Source: Brevundimonas sp. SGAir0440
GTDB taxonomy: Bacteria > Pseudomonadota > Alphaproteobacteria > Caulobacterales > Caulobacteraceae
DNA length: 64,000 bases
Direction of reading: 5' to 3'
Assembly: GCF_005484585.1 (NCBI RefSeq)
Contig: NZ_CP039435.1
Location: 1,612,001 to 1,676,000, forward strand
Translations under genes and position numbers: made by a program
Notes under the pieces: model-generated
Database searches by the model: none
Told to the model about the DNA's origin: nothing
The model's input: the letters and a program-made list of their open reading frames with translations, nothing else
Shown: in pieces, positions 27,273 to 36,993 of the stretch
Position numbering within the stretch: position 1 is the first letter of the stretch
Layout of the letters: each line of letters begins with the position of its first letter

Positions 27273-27953
27273 CTAGGCGCTGGCCGAGGCGACGGCTTCT
27301 GCGCCGGTCAGGGGCGCGCGCAACGCTCTTTGGTTCGGCCTGACCGAAAGCGCCGGTTGAAGCCGCTCCAGATAGGCCGCCTGTGAGGTCTCTACCGCCC
27401 CGAACTGGCTGAGATGGTCGGTCAGGAACTGAGCGTCCAACAGGGTCCAGCCGCCCTTTCGCAGGCGCGCGACCAGATGCACCAGAGCGACCTTGGAGGC
27501 GTCGCGCTCGCGGCTGAACATGCTCTCGCCGAAGAAGGCCCCGCCCAGCGACACGCCATAAAGCCCGCCGACCAGCCGCTCGTCACGCCAGCACTCGATG
27601 GAATGGACGAAGCCCATGGCGAACAGGGCGGCGTACAGCCGCCGGATCGGGCCGTTGATCCAGGTGTCTTCGCGATCCGGCCCTTGCGCCGCCGCACAGC
27701 CGTCCAGCACCGCTTCGAAGGCGGTGTCGACCCGCACCTCGAACGGTTCGCCCCGCACGGTGCGACGCAGGCGGCTGGGGATGTGGAAGGCGTCCAGCGG
27801 AATGACGCCCCGCTGTTCCGGCTCGATGATGAAGACGCGCGGATCGTCGCGCGCCTCGGCCATCGGAAACACGCCCCGGGCGTAACAGGCCAGCAGGTCC
27901 TCGGGGCCGAAACCGCCGAAAGGCCCGCTGGCGCTGAAATCGGGGTCGGTCAT
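27273..27953 (-). CDS. aat: Leucyl/phenylalanyl-tRNA--protein transferase
   Basis: The protein has 226 aa with the family hallmarks: [14 protein letters not shown] near the N-terminus, [17 protein letters not shown], then [21 protein letters not shown] and [15 protein letters not shown]. The enzyme adds Leu or Phe to proteins with N-terminal Lys or Arg, marking them for ClpS/ClpAP degradation in the cytoplasm. It sits between accC and lepB on the minus strand, as often seen in alphaproteobacteria. Confidence 0.95.
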   Translation of the reverse strand: MTDPDFSASGPFGGFGPEDLLACYARGVFPMAEARDDPRVFIIEPEQRGVIPLDAFHIPSRLRRTVRGEPFEVRVDTAFEAVLDGCAAAQGPDREDTWINGPIRRLYAALFAMGFVHSIECWRDERLVGGLYGVSLGGAFFGESMFSRERDASKVALVHLVARLRKGGWTLLDAQFLTDHLSQFGAVETSQAAYLERLQPALSVRPNQRALRAPLTGAEAVASASA

Positions 27954-27970
27954 CGCCTATTCCTAAAGGC

Positions 27971-28076
27971 CGTCATCCTCGCCCTTGTGGCGAGGATCCA
28001 TACGCCCGGTGCTGCGAGCGGCACACCGCGTCGAAGACGGAGTTTATGGATTCTCGGCACAAGGCCGAGAATGACG
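27971..28076. repeat. REP-like palindromic element between aat and accC
   Basis: The arms CGTCATCCTCGCCCTTGTGG (27971-27990) and CACAAGGCCGAGAATGACG (28058-28076) are imperfect inverted complements. Their inner ends also pair: GGATCCATA and TATGGATTC. The total is about 106 bp. It has the look of the dispersed GTCATTCTCGG-type palindromes common in alphaproteobacterial intergenic DNA. It may act as an mRNA stabiliser between accC and aat. Confidence 0.75.
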
Positions 28077-28085
28077 AAAAGAAAA

Positions 28086-29438
28086 TCAGGCGTCGCCCTT
28101 CTGACGGGCCGCCCATTTCTCCAGCCAGTGGATGTCGTAGTCGCCCGACAGGATGTCCGGCTCGGCCAGCAGCTTCTGGAACAGGGGGATGGTCGTATCG
28201 ACGCCGCCGATGACGACCTCGTTCAGCGAACGCTTCAGGCGCGCGATGGCCTCTTCGCGGTCGCGACCGTGGACGATCAGCTTGCCGATCAGGCTGTCGT
28301 AATAGGGCGGGATCGAATAGCCGGCGTAGATGGCGCTATCCAAGCGCACACCCAGGCCGCCCGGTGCGTGGAAGTCGGTGATCTTGCCCGGCGACGGGGT
28401 GAAGGTCTCCGGGTTCTCGGCGTTGATCCGCACCTCGATGGCGTGGCCCTCGAAGTGGATGTCCTCCTGGGTGAAGGACAGCGGCAGACCGGCGGCGATG
28501 CGCACCTGTTCACGCACCAGATCGACGCCGGTGATCATTTCCGTGACCGGATGCTCCACTTGCAGGCGGGTGTTCATCTCGATGAAGAAGAACTCGCCGT
28601 CCTCCCACAGGAACTCGATGGTGCCGACGCCCAGATAGCCGATGGCGGCGATGGCCTTGTTGACCGTCTCGCCGATCTTCTTGCGACCCTCGGCCGACAG
28701 GGCGGGCGAGGGGGCCTCTTCCAGCACCTTCTGGTGACGGCGTTGCAGCGAGCAGTCGCGCTCGCCCAGGTGCACGACATTGCCGTGGCTGTCGGCGATG
28801 ACCTGGATTTCGATGTGGCGTGGCTTCTGGAGGTAGCGCTCCATATAGACGGCGCCGTTGCCGAAGGCGGCCAGAGCTTCCGACTGGGCGGTCTGGACCG
28901 CCTCGACCAGATCGTCAGGCGTCAGGGCGACCTTCATGCCGCGTCCGCCGCCGCCCGCCGCCGCCTTGACGATCAGGGGGAAGCCGATGGACTTGGACGC
29001 CTCGATCGCCGCCTCGACGGTCTCGACCTCGCCATCCGAGCCGGGGACGACGGGGATGCCGGCGTCCTTGACCGTTTGTTTGGCGCTGATCTTGTCGCCC
29101 ATGACCCGGATATGCTCGGGCTTGGGACCGATGAAGGTCATGCCGTGGGCCTCGACGATCTCGGCGAAGCGGGCGTTTTCGGACAGGAAACCGTAGCCGG
29201 GGTGGATCGCCTGGGCGCCGGTGATTTCCGCTGCCGCGATGATCGAGGGGATGTTCAGATATGACTTGGCGGCCGAGGCGGGGCCGATGCAGACGCTCTC
29301 GTCGGCCAGCCGCACCCACATGGCGCCGCGGTCGGCTTCGGAGTGCACGGCGACGGTGGAGATGCCCATCTCCTTGCACGCCCGGTGGATGCGCAGCGCG
29401 ATCTCGCCGCGGTTGGCGATCAGGACCTTCGTGAACAC
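28086..29438 (-). CDS. accC: Acetyl-CoA carboxylase, biotin carboxylase subunit
   Basis: The protein has 450 aa, standard length. The N-terminus is [20 protein letters not shown], the ATP-grasp glycine loop is [12 protein letters not shown] (about 158-170), and the catalytic region contains [14 protein letters not shown] and a final [14 protein letters not shown]. It carboxylates biotin carried by AccB using ATP and bicarbonate, the first step of fatty-acid synthesis. It lies 3 bp downstream of accB on the minus strand, so the two are co-transcribed and probably translationally linked. Confidence 0.97.
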   Translation of the reverse strand: MFTKVLIANRGEIALRIHRACKEMGISTVAVHSEADRGAMWVRLADESVCIGPASAAKSYLNIPSIIAAAEITGAQAIHPGYGFLSENARFAEIVEAHGMTFIGPKPEHIRVMGDKISAKQTVKDAGIPVVPGSDGEVETVEAAIEASKSIGFPLIVKAAAGGGGRGMKVALTPDDLVEAVQTAQSEALAAFGNGAVYMERYLQKPRHIEIQVIADSHGNVVHLGERDCSLQRRHQKVLEEAPSPALSAEGRKKIGETVNKAIAAIGYLGVGTIEFLWEDGEFFFIEMNTRLQVEHPVTEMITGVDLVREQVRIAAGLPLSFTQEDIHFEGHAIEVRINAENPETFTPSPGKITDFHAPGGLGVRLDSAIYAGYSIPPYYDSLIGKLIVHGRDREEAIARLKRSLNEVVIGGVDTTIPLFQKLLAEPDILSGDYDIHWLEKWAARQKGDA

Positions 29439-29441
29439 GGC

Positions 29442-29933
29442 TTAGGCTTCCAGCAGGACGAGGGGTTCGCCGAACTCGACCGGCTGGGCGTCGCCGACCA
29501 GGATTTCGGCCACAACGCCGTCGCGCGGCGCCTGGATCGGGTTCATCGTCTTCATGGCTTCGACGATCAGCAGGGTCTGGCCCTTCTTGACCTTGTCGCC
29601 GGGCTGGACGAAGGCCGGGGCCTCCGGCGAGGCCTGCAGATAGGCGGTGCCGACCATCGGCGACTTCACCTCTTCGCCGGCGCGGGCGACGATCGTGGCG
29701 GGATCCGACGGCATGGCGGCCGGCGCAGCAGCGGCGGCGGGCGCAGCGGCGACCGGAGCGGGGGCGGCGGCGTACTGAACCGGGGCGGCGTTGACGGTGA
29801 CTTCGCGCGCCACGCGGATGCGCAGTTCGCCGCGCTCGACTTCGACTTCCGTCAGATCGGTCTCGTTCAGGATCTCGGCCAGCTGGCGAACCAGGGCGGC
29901 GTCGATTTCGGCGTGTTTCTTGTCATCGGCCAT
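29442..29933 (-). CDS. accB: Acetyl-CoA carboxylase, biotin carboxyl carrier protein
   Basis: The protein has 163 aa: an N-terminal helix (about 5-45), an Ala/Pro-rich flexible linker (about 48-80) and a C-terminal biotinyl domain. The domain carries the EAMKTMN motif, so Lys128 is the biotin attachment site. It carries carboxyl-biotin between AccC and the AccAD transferase. It is first in the pair accB-accC on the minus strand, 47 bp downstream of aroQ. Confidence 0.97.
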   Translation of the reverse strand: MADDKKHAEIDAALVRQLAEILNETDLTEVEVERGELRIRVAREVTVNAAPVQYAAAPAPVAAAPAAAAAPAAMPSDPATIVARAGEEVKSPMVGTAYLQASPEAPAFVQPGDKVKKGQTLLIVEAMKTMNPIQAPRDGVVAEILVGDAQPVEFGEPLVLLEA

Positions 29934-29980
29934 TGCAGTTGCGCCTTGTCTTTCGTGGTCTTTGATAAACGGGACGGGGC

Positions 29981-30427
29981 TCAGCCGCGTTCCCGAACCT
30001 GGGTGAGGGCCGCCTGAACGGCCAGTTCATAGCCCGCCGCGCCGAAGCCGGCGATGACGCCGGTCGCTGCGGAGGACACATAGGAGTGATGGCGAAACGC
30101 CTCGCGCGCCGCCGGATTGGACAGATGCAGCTCGATCACCGGGATCGACAGCGTCTTCAACGCATCGTGCAGCGCGACCGACGTATGCCCATAGGCCGCC
30201 GGATTGAGGATCAGGGCGTCCGCGCCTTCGCGCGCTTCCTGGATCCAGTCCACCAGCACGCCTTCATGATTGGTCTGGCGAAACACGATCTGCGCCTTGC
30301 CGGCCGCCCGGACGCAGCGCTGCTCGATGTCCGCCAGGGTGTCGCGGCCATAGATGTCCGGCTCCCGAACCCCGAGCAGGTTCAGATTGGGGCCGTTCAG
30401 CACATGGATGACGGGCGTTTCGGCCAT
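29981..30427 (-). CDS. aroQ: 3-dehydroquinate dehydratase, type II
   Basis: 148 aa from the ATG at 30427; the longer open frame upstream is not coding. It has [20 protein letters not shown] with the catalytic Tyr, [33 protein letters not shown] and [19 protein letters not shown], all type II signatures. It dehydrates 3-dehydroquinate to 3-dehydroshikimate in aromatic amino-acid synthesis and works as a dodecamer. It is first in the minus-strand run aroQ-accB-accC-aat-lepB. Confidence 0.96.
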   Translation of the reverse strand: MAETPVIHVLNGPNLNLLGVREPDIYGRDTLADIEQRCVRAAGKAQIVFRQTNHEGVLVDWIQEAREGADALILNPAAYGHTSVALHDALKTLSIPVIELHLSNPAAREAFRHHSYVSSAATGVIAGFGAAGYELAVQAALTQVRERG

Positions 30428-30602
30428 GGTTCCAGAATCGATCCGGCGCAGCGCGGCGCAAGAGGGGCCTTTTAGCGGACGCAGGGCGTGGGTCAAACGC
30501 TCGCGGCGTCGAACCTTCCCCAACGTTATGTGCGATGGCGTGGATTTCGCAGCGCCGGCCGCCATCGTCCCTGGTCGGGACAGCCTGAGGGAAGCGCCGA
30601 GG

Positions 30603-30698
30603 ATGCGCCAGGACGGCAAACTGATCCTGAGAACCGTGGTGGCGACCTTCGCGGCCCTGGCCGTTGCGGTCGGCGCCTTCCTGTTCGAGGCGGGCTGA
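30603..30698 (+). CDS. Possible 31-aa single-pass membrane peptide upstream of thiS
   Basis: ATG at 30603, TGA at 30696-30698. The peptide is a short polar start (MRQDGKLI) followed by one hydrophobic helix (about 9-28, [20 protein letters not shown]). A GAGGGAAG sequence lies about 9 bases upstream. It could be a genuine small membrane protein or chance coding ahead of thiS. No family is recognised. Confidence 0.4.
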   Translation: MRQDGKLILRTVVATFAALAVAVGAFLFEAG

Positions 30699-30778
30699 GC
30701 GCACAGTCTGGCGAAGCGGCCTGTCACCGTCTATCTGACGCGCGACGGTCGGCGAGGCGAAGGTCAGGGAGAACGCGC

Positions 30779-30979
30779 GTGCACCAGATCCATCTCAACG
30801 GCGAGCCGTGTCAGGTCCAGGCCGCCACCATCCTGGCCCTGGTCGAGGAACTGTCTTTGGATCCGCGCAAGGTCGCCGTCGAACGCAATCTCGAGATCGT
30901 GCCCAAGTCCCTGTACGCCGCCACGCCGGTGGCCGCAGGCGACCGTATTGAACTGGTCCAGTTCGTCGGCGGCGGGTGA
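30779..30979 (+). CDS. thiS: Sulfur carrier protein ThiS
   Basis: 66 aa from the GTG at 30779, with AGGGAG a few bases upstream. It is ubiquitin-like in size, with [22 protein letters not shown] near the start, [14 protein letters not shown] in the middle and the obligatory Gly-Gly C-terminus (FVGGG). ThiS carries sulfur as a thiocarboxylate on its last Gly for thiazole synthesis. It is directly upstream of thiG. I looked for a TPP riboswitch here and saw none. Confidence 0.92.
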   Translation: MHQIHLNGEPCQVQAATILALVEELSLDPRKVAVERNLEIVPKSLYAATPVAAGDRIELVQFVGGG

Positions 30980-31040
30980 TCAGATCAAATCCGGCTACGA
31001 CGGGTTCCCCCGCGCGCCTGAGAGGCCTAGGTCAGCACCT

Positions 31041-31823
31041 ATGACCGATACAGCCAATGAAACCTGGTCCGTCGCCGGCCGCACTTTCAACTCGCGCCTG
31101 ATCGTGGGCACCGGCAAGTACGCCGACTACGCCCAGAACGCCGCCGCCGCCGAGGCGGCCGGGGCCGAGATCGTGACCGTCGCCGTGCGGCGTGTGAACC
31201 TGTCGGACCCGACCCAGCCGATGCTGGTCGATTATGTGAAGCCGGACCGCTTCACCTTCCTGCCCAACACCGCCGGCTGTTTCACGGGTGAGGATGCGGT
31301 CCGAACCCTGCGCCTTGCGCGCGAGGCCGGCGGGTGGAGCCTGGTCAAGCTGGAGGTGCTGTCCAACACCGCCCACCTTTATCCCGACATGATCGAGACC
31401 CTGCGGGCGTTGGATCTGCTGATCAAGGACGGCTTCGACGTCATGGTCTATTGCACCGACGACGTGGTGATGGCCAAGCGGCTGGAAGACGCCGGCGCCG
31501 CCGCCATCATGCCCGCCGCCGCCCCGATCGGCTCAGGGCTCGGCATCCAGAACGAGGTCAATGTTCGCCTCATCGTCGAACAGGCCAAGGTGCCGGTTCT
31601 GGTCGACGCGGGCGTCGGCACGGCCTCCGACGCGACCCGCGCGATGGAACTGGGCTGCGACGCCGTCCTGATGAACACCGCCATCGCCGGGGCCAAGGAC
31701 CCGATCCGCATGGCCCGCGCCATGAAGCACGCCGTCATCGCCGGCCGCGACGCCTATCTGGCCGGCCGGATGGCCAAGCGGATGTATGCCGACCCGTCGT
31801 CGCCGCTGGCGGGACTGATCTAA
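31041..31823 (+). CDS. thiG: Thiazole synthase
   Basis: 260 aa from the ATG at 31041; the open frame begins earlier, but residues before MTDTANE do not belong. The Schiff-base lysine is Lys103 in WSLVKLEVL. Phosphate-binding segments near the C-terminus read [20 protein letters not shown] and [13 protein letters not shown]. ThiG forms the thiazole phosphate from DXP, the ThiS thiocarboxylate and dehydroglycine. The ThiO-like oxidase that could supply the imine is encoded far away at 62800. Confidence 0.96.
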   Translation: MTDTANETWSVAGRTFNSRLIVGTGKYADYAQNAAAAEAAGAEIVTVAVRRVNLSDPTQPMLVDYVKPDRFTFLPNTAGCFTGEDAVRTLRLAREAGGWSLVKLEVLSNTAHLYPDMIETLRALDLLIKDGFDVMVYCTDDVVMAKRLEDAGAAAIMPAAAPIGSGLGIQNEVNVRLIVEQAKVPVLVDAGVGTASDATRAMELGCDAVLMNTAIAGAKDPIRMARAMKHAVIAGRDAYLAGRMAKRMYADPSSPLAGLI

Positions 31824-31951
31824 GCGGTCCTCACTCCACACAGGAGAAGTGGGCTGGCGTGACGACGGTTGAGGGGGCTGCTAGGGCGCAGTTTCATCGT
31901 CACGATCACGCGGCGTGCAGATAGGCCAGACCGCATCTGAGACCTGTAATC

Positions 31952-32599
31952 CTAATCGTCCAGCAGGGCCTGCAGCAGCGGATGGGCCAGGACCGGTGCA
32001 GCCAGACGCACCACGGCCTGCGGGTCTTCCAGGCGGACGGCGGCTGTCGCGTCGGCGACGATGAAGTCGGCGTGTGTGCGGGACGGTTCGGTCAGGCGCT
32101 CGTGGCCCGGACGCACCGTGGCCAGATATTGCGCCACGACCGAATCCGCCGACCGGCCCCGCTCGGCCTGGTCGCGCAGCAGGCGGCGGATGAAGCGGAT
32201 GTCGGCGGGGGTGTCCACGAAGACCCGGATGTCGAACAGGGCGGTCAGGTCGGGGGTGCACAGAACGTGCGTGCCCTCGACGATCACCACCTCGGCCGCC
32301 GGGATCGGCTCGCCGCCCGGCTCGCGGCCGTGGTGGATGAAGGAATAGACCGGCGCCGTCACCGCGCGCCCGGCCTTCAATGCCTTCAGGTCCGCGATCA
32401 TCAGGTCGTGATCGCGCGCCGTCACATCGTCGAAGTCGAAGGTCGCGGCGTCGAAGCCGGGCAGGGAGGCCGCGTCCTTATAATAGCTGTCCTCGCGCAC
32501 CAGCACGGCCGACCCTTCGGGCAGGGCCGAAACCAGCGCCTCCGCCAGGGTGCTCTTGCCGGAGCCGGAGCCCCCCGTGATCGCGATCAATATGGTCAT
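31952..32599 (-). CDS. udk: Uridine kinase-like (phosphoribulokinase/uridine kinase family) protein
   Basis: The protein has 215 aa. The Walker A motif GGSGSGKST spans residues 9-17, followed by VREDSYYKD, DFDDVTARDHDLM and then VVIVEGTHVL, the order of uridine kinases. FIRRLLRDQAERGRS matches the lid region. It would phosphorylate uridine and cytidine to their monophosphates for pyrimidine salvage. The spacing to neighbours suggests its own transcript. Other nucleoside or pantothenate kinases of the fold are less likely. Confidence 0.85.
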   Translation of the reverse strand: MTILIAITGGSGSGKSTLAEALVSALPEGSAVLVREDSYYKDAASLPGFDAATFDFDDVTARDHDLMIADLKALKAGRAVTAPVYSFIHHGREPGGEPIPAAEVVIVEGTHVLCTPDLTALFDIRVFVDTPADIRFIRRLLRDQAERGRSADSVVAQYLATVRPGHERLTEPSRTHADFIVADATAAVRLEDPQAVVRLAAPVLAHPLLQALLDD

Positions 32600-32769
32600 G
32601 GGCGGCCTTCTAGAGCGGTCGCGCCGCCAGCGCCACCGGCGACGATCCGCCGCGCCGCGGCTGACGCCCCAGTTGACGTTGGGTCACGTTGCTTATCGCC
32701 GATCACCGATGTTAGCGTCGGTGCAAGCGTCGCATCAAAGCAGACGCATCCAAGGGACAAGGATACGAC

Positions 32770-34398
<1,629 letters not shown>

Positions 34399-34416
34399 GT
34401 GAGAACCGGAGCCTGA

Positions 34417-35085
34417 ATGCCGACCAGAAAGCCCGTTCCCGCCATTCTGCCCTGGCTGACGGCGCTTGCGGCGGCGCCCTTCGTGCTGGTCGTGGCGGCC
34501 GTTACGGCGACGCGGTTCGGCGGGCTCGATTTGGCGATCGGCTATGACCTGCTGACCTGGACCGTGGCGCGCCTCCTGGCCTGGGTCGGCTTGGCGGCGG
34601 CTCTGACGGCGGCGGTGCTGGCGCTGCGCGATCTGAAGGGCAGGGGGATCTATGCGTTGGCGGCGCTGGTTCTGGCGGGCGGGACCGTCGCCGGCTTCGT
34701 GCTGCGTCAGGGCCAGGATGCGACGCCTCATCCACGTGACGTCAGCACCAATCTAAATGAGCCCCCCGCCCTGCCGCGCGCCGCCGGCGTGCGCAGCGGC
34801 GCGCCGCAGACCTGTGACGGCGTGGACGCCATCCCGACCCAGGTTCTGGCCCAGCAGGCGACCTCGGCGCTGGTCGACGCCGGCTTCGTCGTCACCCGCG
34901 CGACAACCTTCCAAGTCGAAGCCGTGCACGCCGGCGCCTGGTTCGGCTTCGCCACCGACGCGGTCGTTCGGATCCGCCCCGGCCGCACCGACATCCGCGT
35001 CGCCGCACGCGGCAGCCGTCCCGACGGCGGCGCCACCTGCCGCCTCGCCGCGAAGATCACCCGAAACCTGGAAGCGGCACGCTAG
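34417..35085 (+). CDS. DUF1499-family membrane protein
   Basis: The protein has 222 aa. Three predicted membrane helices (about 10-30, 42-68, 76-95) are followed by a soluble domain with DVSTNLNEPPAL, a VEAVHAGAWFGFATDAVVRI strand pair and DIRVAARGSR, typical of DUF1499. The family has no known reaction. It starts 18 bp after the acyl-CoA ligase and may share its transcript. Its TAG stop overlaps the convergent MBL gene within a CTAG. Confidence 0.85.
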   Translation: MPTRKPVPAILPWLTALAAAPFVLVVAAVTATRFGGLDLAIGYDLLTWTVARLLAWVGLAAALTAAVLALRDLKGRGIYALAALVLAGGTVAGFVLRQGQDATPHPRDVSTNLNEPPALPRAAGVRSGAPQTCDGVDAIPTQVLAQQATSALVDAGFVVTRATTFQVEAVHAGAWFGFATDAVVRIRPGRTDIRVAARGSRPDGGATCRLAAKITRNLEAAR

Positions 35086-35984
35086 GCAAGCCGGAACTGC
35101 GCCGACAGGCCGGGCGCGCCGTCGCTGATCGCCGCGCCGTCCTCGACCAGCTTGATCAGATGCGCCAGGACCGACAGCGACGCCGCCGGCCACAGCCTTT
35201 GATCCACGGCCGCATAAAGGACCGGGATCATCTCGGCGATCATGCGATCCCCCGCCGCCAGCCGCTGAAGCACTTGCGCCTCCCGCTCCAGCCGATGCGC
35301 GCGATAGGCCTCCAGAAACGGCCGCACCTGCCTCACCGGCGCTCCATGCGTCGGCCACAGCACGTCGAAGTCGCGTGCGATCACCGCGTCCAGGCTGGCC
35401 ATATATTGGCGCATGCTCCCATCCGGCGGGGCCACGACCGTCGTCGACCAGCCCATGACATGGTCGCCGCAAAACAGCGCGTTCTCCTCGCTCAGAGCGA
35501 ACGCCATGTGATTTGACGCATGGCCGGGCGTGAACATCGCCTCGATCGTCCAGCCGTCGCCCGCGATCATCTCGCCGCCCGTCAGCACCACATCGGGCGC
35601 GAAGTCGGCATCGTCATCTTCATCGAGCGCACCCGACGCATGCGTTTCCCGCACCGGAGGCCGAGCCGCCCCAATCTGTGCTCCGGTCGCCTCGGCGAAC
35701 GGCCGGGCCAGCGGCGCATGATCCCGATGCGTATGCGTCACCAGAACATGGCTGACGCGCCGCCCCTCGACCGCCGCCAACAGCGCCGCCAGATGCGCTT
35801 CATCCAGCGGCCCCGGATCGATCACCGCGACCTCGGCGCCTGCCTCCGGCCGGCCGACGATATAGGTCCCCGTCCCGGTGAAGGTGAAAGGCCCCGGATT
35901 GTCGGCGATCACCCGCTGGATCAAAGGCGACACCTGATCGCGCCGCCCATAGGCGAAGTCGAACGTCCTTACGAACGGGATCAT
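35082..35984 (-). CDS. MBL-fold metallo-hydrolase
   Basis: 300 aa from the ATG at 35984; 60 further codons are open upstream but do not look coding. The metal-binding motif HTHRDH spans residues 84-89, followed by GDGWTIEAMFTPGHASNHMAF (next His), FCGDHVMGWSTTVV (Asp ligand) and LWPTHGAP (last His). The layout with a C-terminal helical domain is that of LACTB2-like or RNase-Z-like hydrolases. The substrate is unknown. It overlaps the DUF1499 gene tail-to-tail by four bases. Confidence 0.88.
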   Translation of the reverse strand: MIPFVRTFDFAYGRRDQVSPLIQRVIADNPGPFTFTGTGTYIVGRPEAGAEVAVIDPGPLDEAHLAALLAAVEGRRVSHVLVTHTHRDHAPLARPFAEATGAQIGAARPPVRETHASGALDEDDDADFAPDVVLTGGEMIAGDGWTIEAMFTPGHASNHMAFALSEENALFCGDHVMGWSTTVVAPPDGSMRQYMASLDAVIARDFDVLWPTHGAPVRQVRPFLEAYRAHRLEREAQVLQRLAAGDRMIAEMIPVLYAAVDQRLWPAASLSVLAHLIKLVEDGAAISDGAPGLSAQFRLA

Positions 35985-36049
35985 CGTCACGGCCGCGTTT
36001 GGCGCAGAGCTTGCGTTAACGTCTCGGTAATCATGCCTGGAGCGCCCCA

Positions 36050-36196
36050 ATGGCCCGTTCGATCGCCAACGCTGTATCAAATCGGCTTCCGTTCGTCGCG
36101 GCGGCGATCCTGTGTCTCGCCGCGGTGCAACTGATCGCCGCCTCCTGCACGCCGGAGCCCGCACCCTATGCGGCGCGAGTGATGATCCAACGCTAG
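36050..36196 (+). CDS. Small lipoprotein-like peptide, 48 aa
   Basis: ATG at 36050, TAG at 36194-36196. A basic N-terminus and a hydrophobic stretch (FVAAAILCLAAVQLIA) lead to a lipobox-like AASC with Cys33, then a short Pro/Ala-rich tail. The size resembles entericidin-type mini-lipoproteins, but similarity is only in layout. It is divergent from the MBL gene. No good Shine-Dalgarno is visible. Confidence 0.5.
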   Translation: MARSIANAVSNRLPFVAAAILCLAAVQLIAASCTPEPAPYAARVMIQR

Positions 36197-36200
36197 CGAC

Positions 36201-36740
36201 CTATTCGCGGCGGACCCGGAAAGGCGGATCGTTCGCCACCTTCATCATGTAGCTTCCCAACGCCGCCCTGCGCACGGTCACCGGATACTGCCGGTTCGCC
36301 GAAAATAGCACATCCACGCCGTCGGTCTTTCGCCATACCGAGCCATCATCCAGCGTGATGGACCATTCGCCCCGGCCGAGGTTTCGGGCTGATGTCATCG
36401 TCGCCGAGATGGACTGCAATTCTTCGGATTCTCCTGAGCCGCCGAAGGGGTTCAAGCCCGTAACGTTGAAGCCGAACAGTCGACGTTGATTCTGTTCCAC
36501 ATCCTGCCGGCTGACGATCGCAACCTCGCCGGCGGCCGACAATCGAGCCGCGGCGGCGTCGAAACACGCCAGTCGGGCGGCATCGGCCGCGATCGTCGTG
36601 CATTGCGTCACGGCTCCGACCAAGTCGCTCCCTGACGAAGAAAAACCTTGCTGCGCTAGAGCTTGGTTTGACGCAAAAATAACCGATGCAACCGATAGAA
36701 CGGCGATTTTTTTGGCGTGTCTTTCGTATGGACGGGGCAT
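36201..36740 (-). CDS. Exported protein of unknown function (type VI-associated VasI/TssAP-like Cys motif)
   Basis: The protein has 179 aa. A signal peptide ends ALAQ at about residue 29. The mature part has TQCTTIAADAARLACFDAAAA, the two-cysteine 'C...RLxCFD' pattern found in exported proteins such as VasI. It is followed by a polar linker and a C-terminal domain with LDDGSVWRKTDG and MMKVANDPPFRVRR. There are no secretion genes nearby, so the type VI link is only motif likeness. It is convergent with the mini-lipoprotein and divergent from the TonB receptor. Confidence 0.75.
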   Translation of the reverse strand: MPRPYERHAKKIAVLSVASVIFASNQALAQQGFSSSGSDLVGAVTQCTTIAADAARLACFDAAAARLSAAGEVAIVSRQDVEQNQRRLFGFNVTGLNPFGGSGESEELQSISATMTSARNLGRGEWSITLDDGSVWRKTDGVDVLFSANRQYPVTVRRAALGSYMMKVANDPPFRVRRE

Positions 36741-36993
36741 AATCTTCTTCGTCTGATTAAGTTGGCGGCCAGTATATCACTAGAATTCGGGTCGTGTCCG
36801 ATGTCGCTGTGGCGACTATGGTGTGTCGTCTTTGCGACAGGCGTGTCTCCAATGTGTTCAAGCGCCACCTTCTCGCTGGACTTGCTGCCTGCGTTGGTAT
36901 GCTCTCGCGCCCAACCGATCGCATGGTCGGCAAATGGCTAATGTATTGAGCAGTTCGTTTCTTACGATCTTGGCTCTTCTGGGAGAACAAGCC
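36741..36993. promoter_or_regulatory. AT-richer divergent region upstream of the TonB receptor
   Basis: The 253 bp between the exported protein and the receptor are poorer in GC than their surroundings, notably 36741-36800 with TATATCACTAGAATTC. Promoters for both directions should lie here. I see no confident operator or boxes. The receptor frame stays open through part of this stretch, but codon quality is poor, so I treat it as non-coding. Confidence 0.4.

Noticed and set aside
30980..31040. Possible TPP riboswitch before thiG (CCTGAGAGGCC)
   Set aside because: Only a short piece resembles the conserved THI-box; the second conserved half is absent and the spacing is too short.
36201..36740. 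Type VI secretion component (VasI-like)
   Set aside because: The Cys motif alone is shared; no type VI genes occur in the window.
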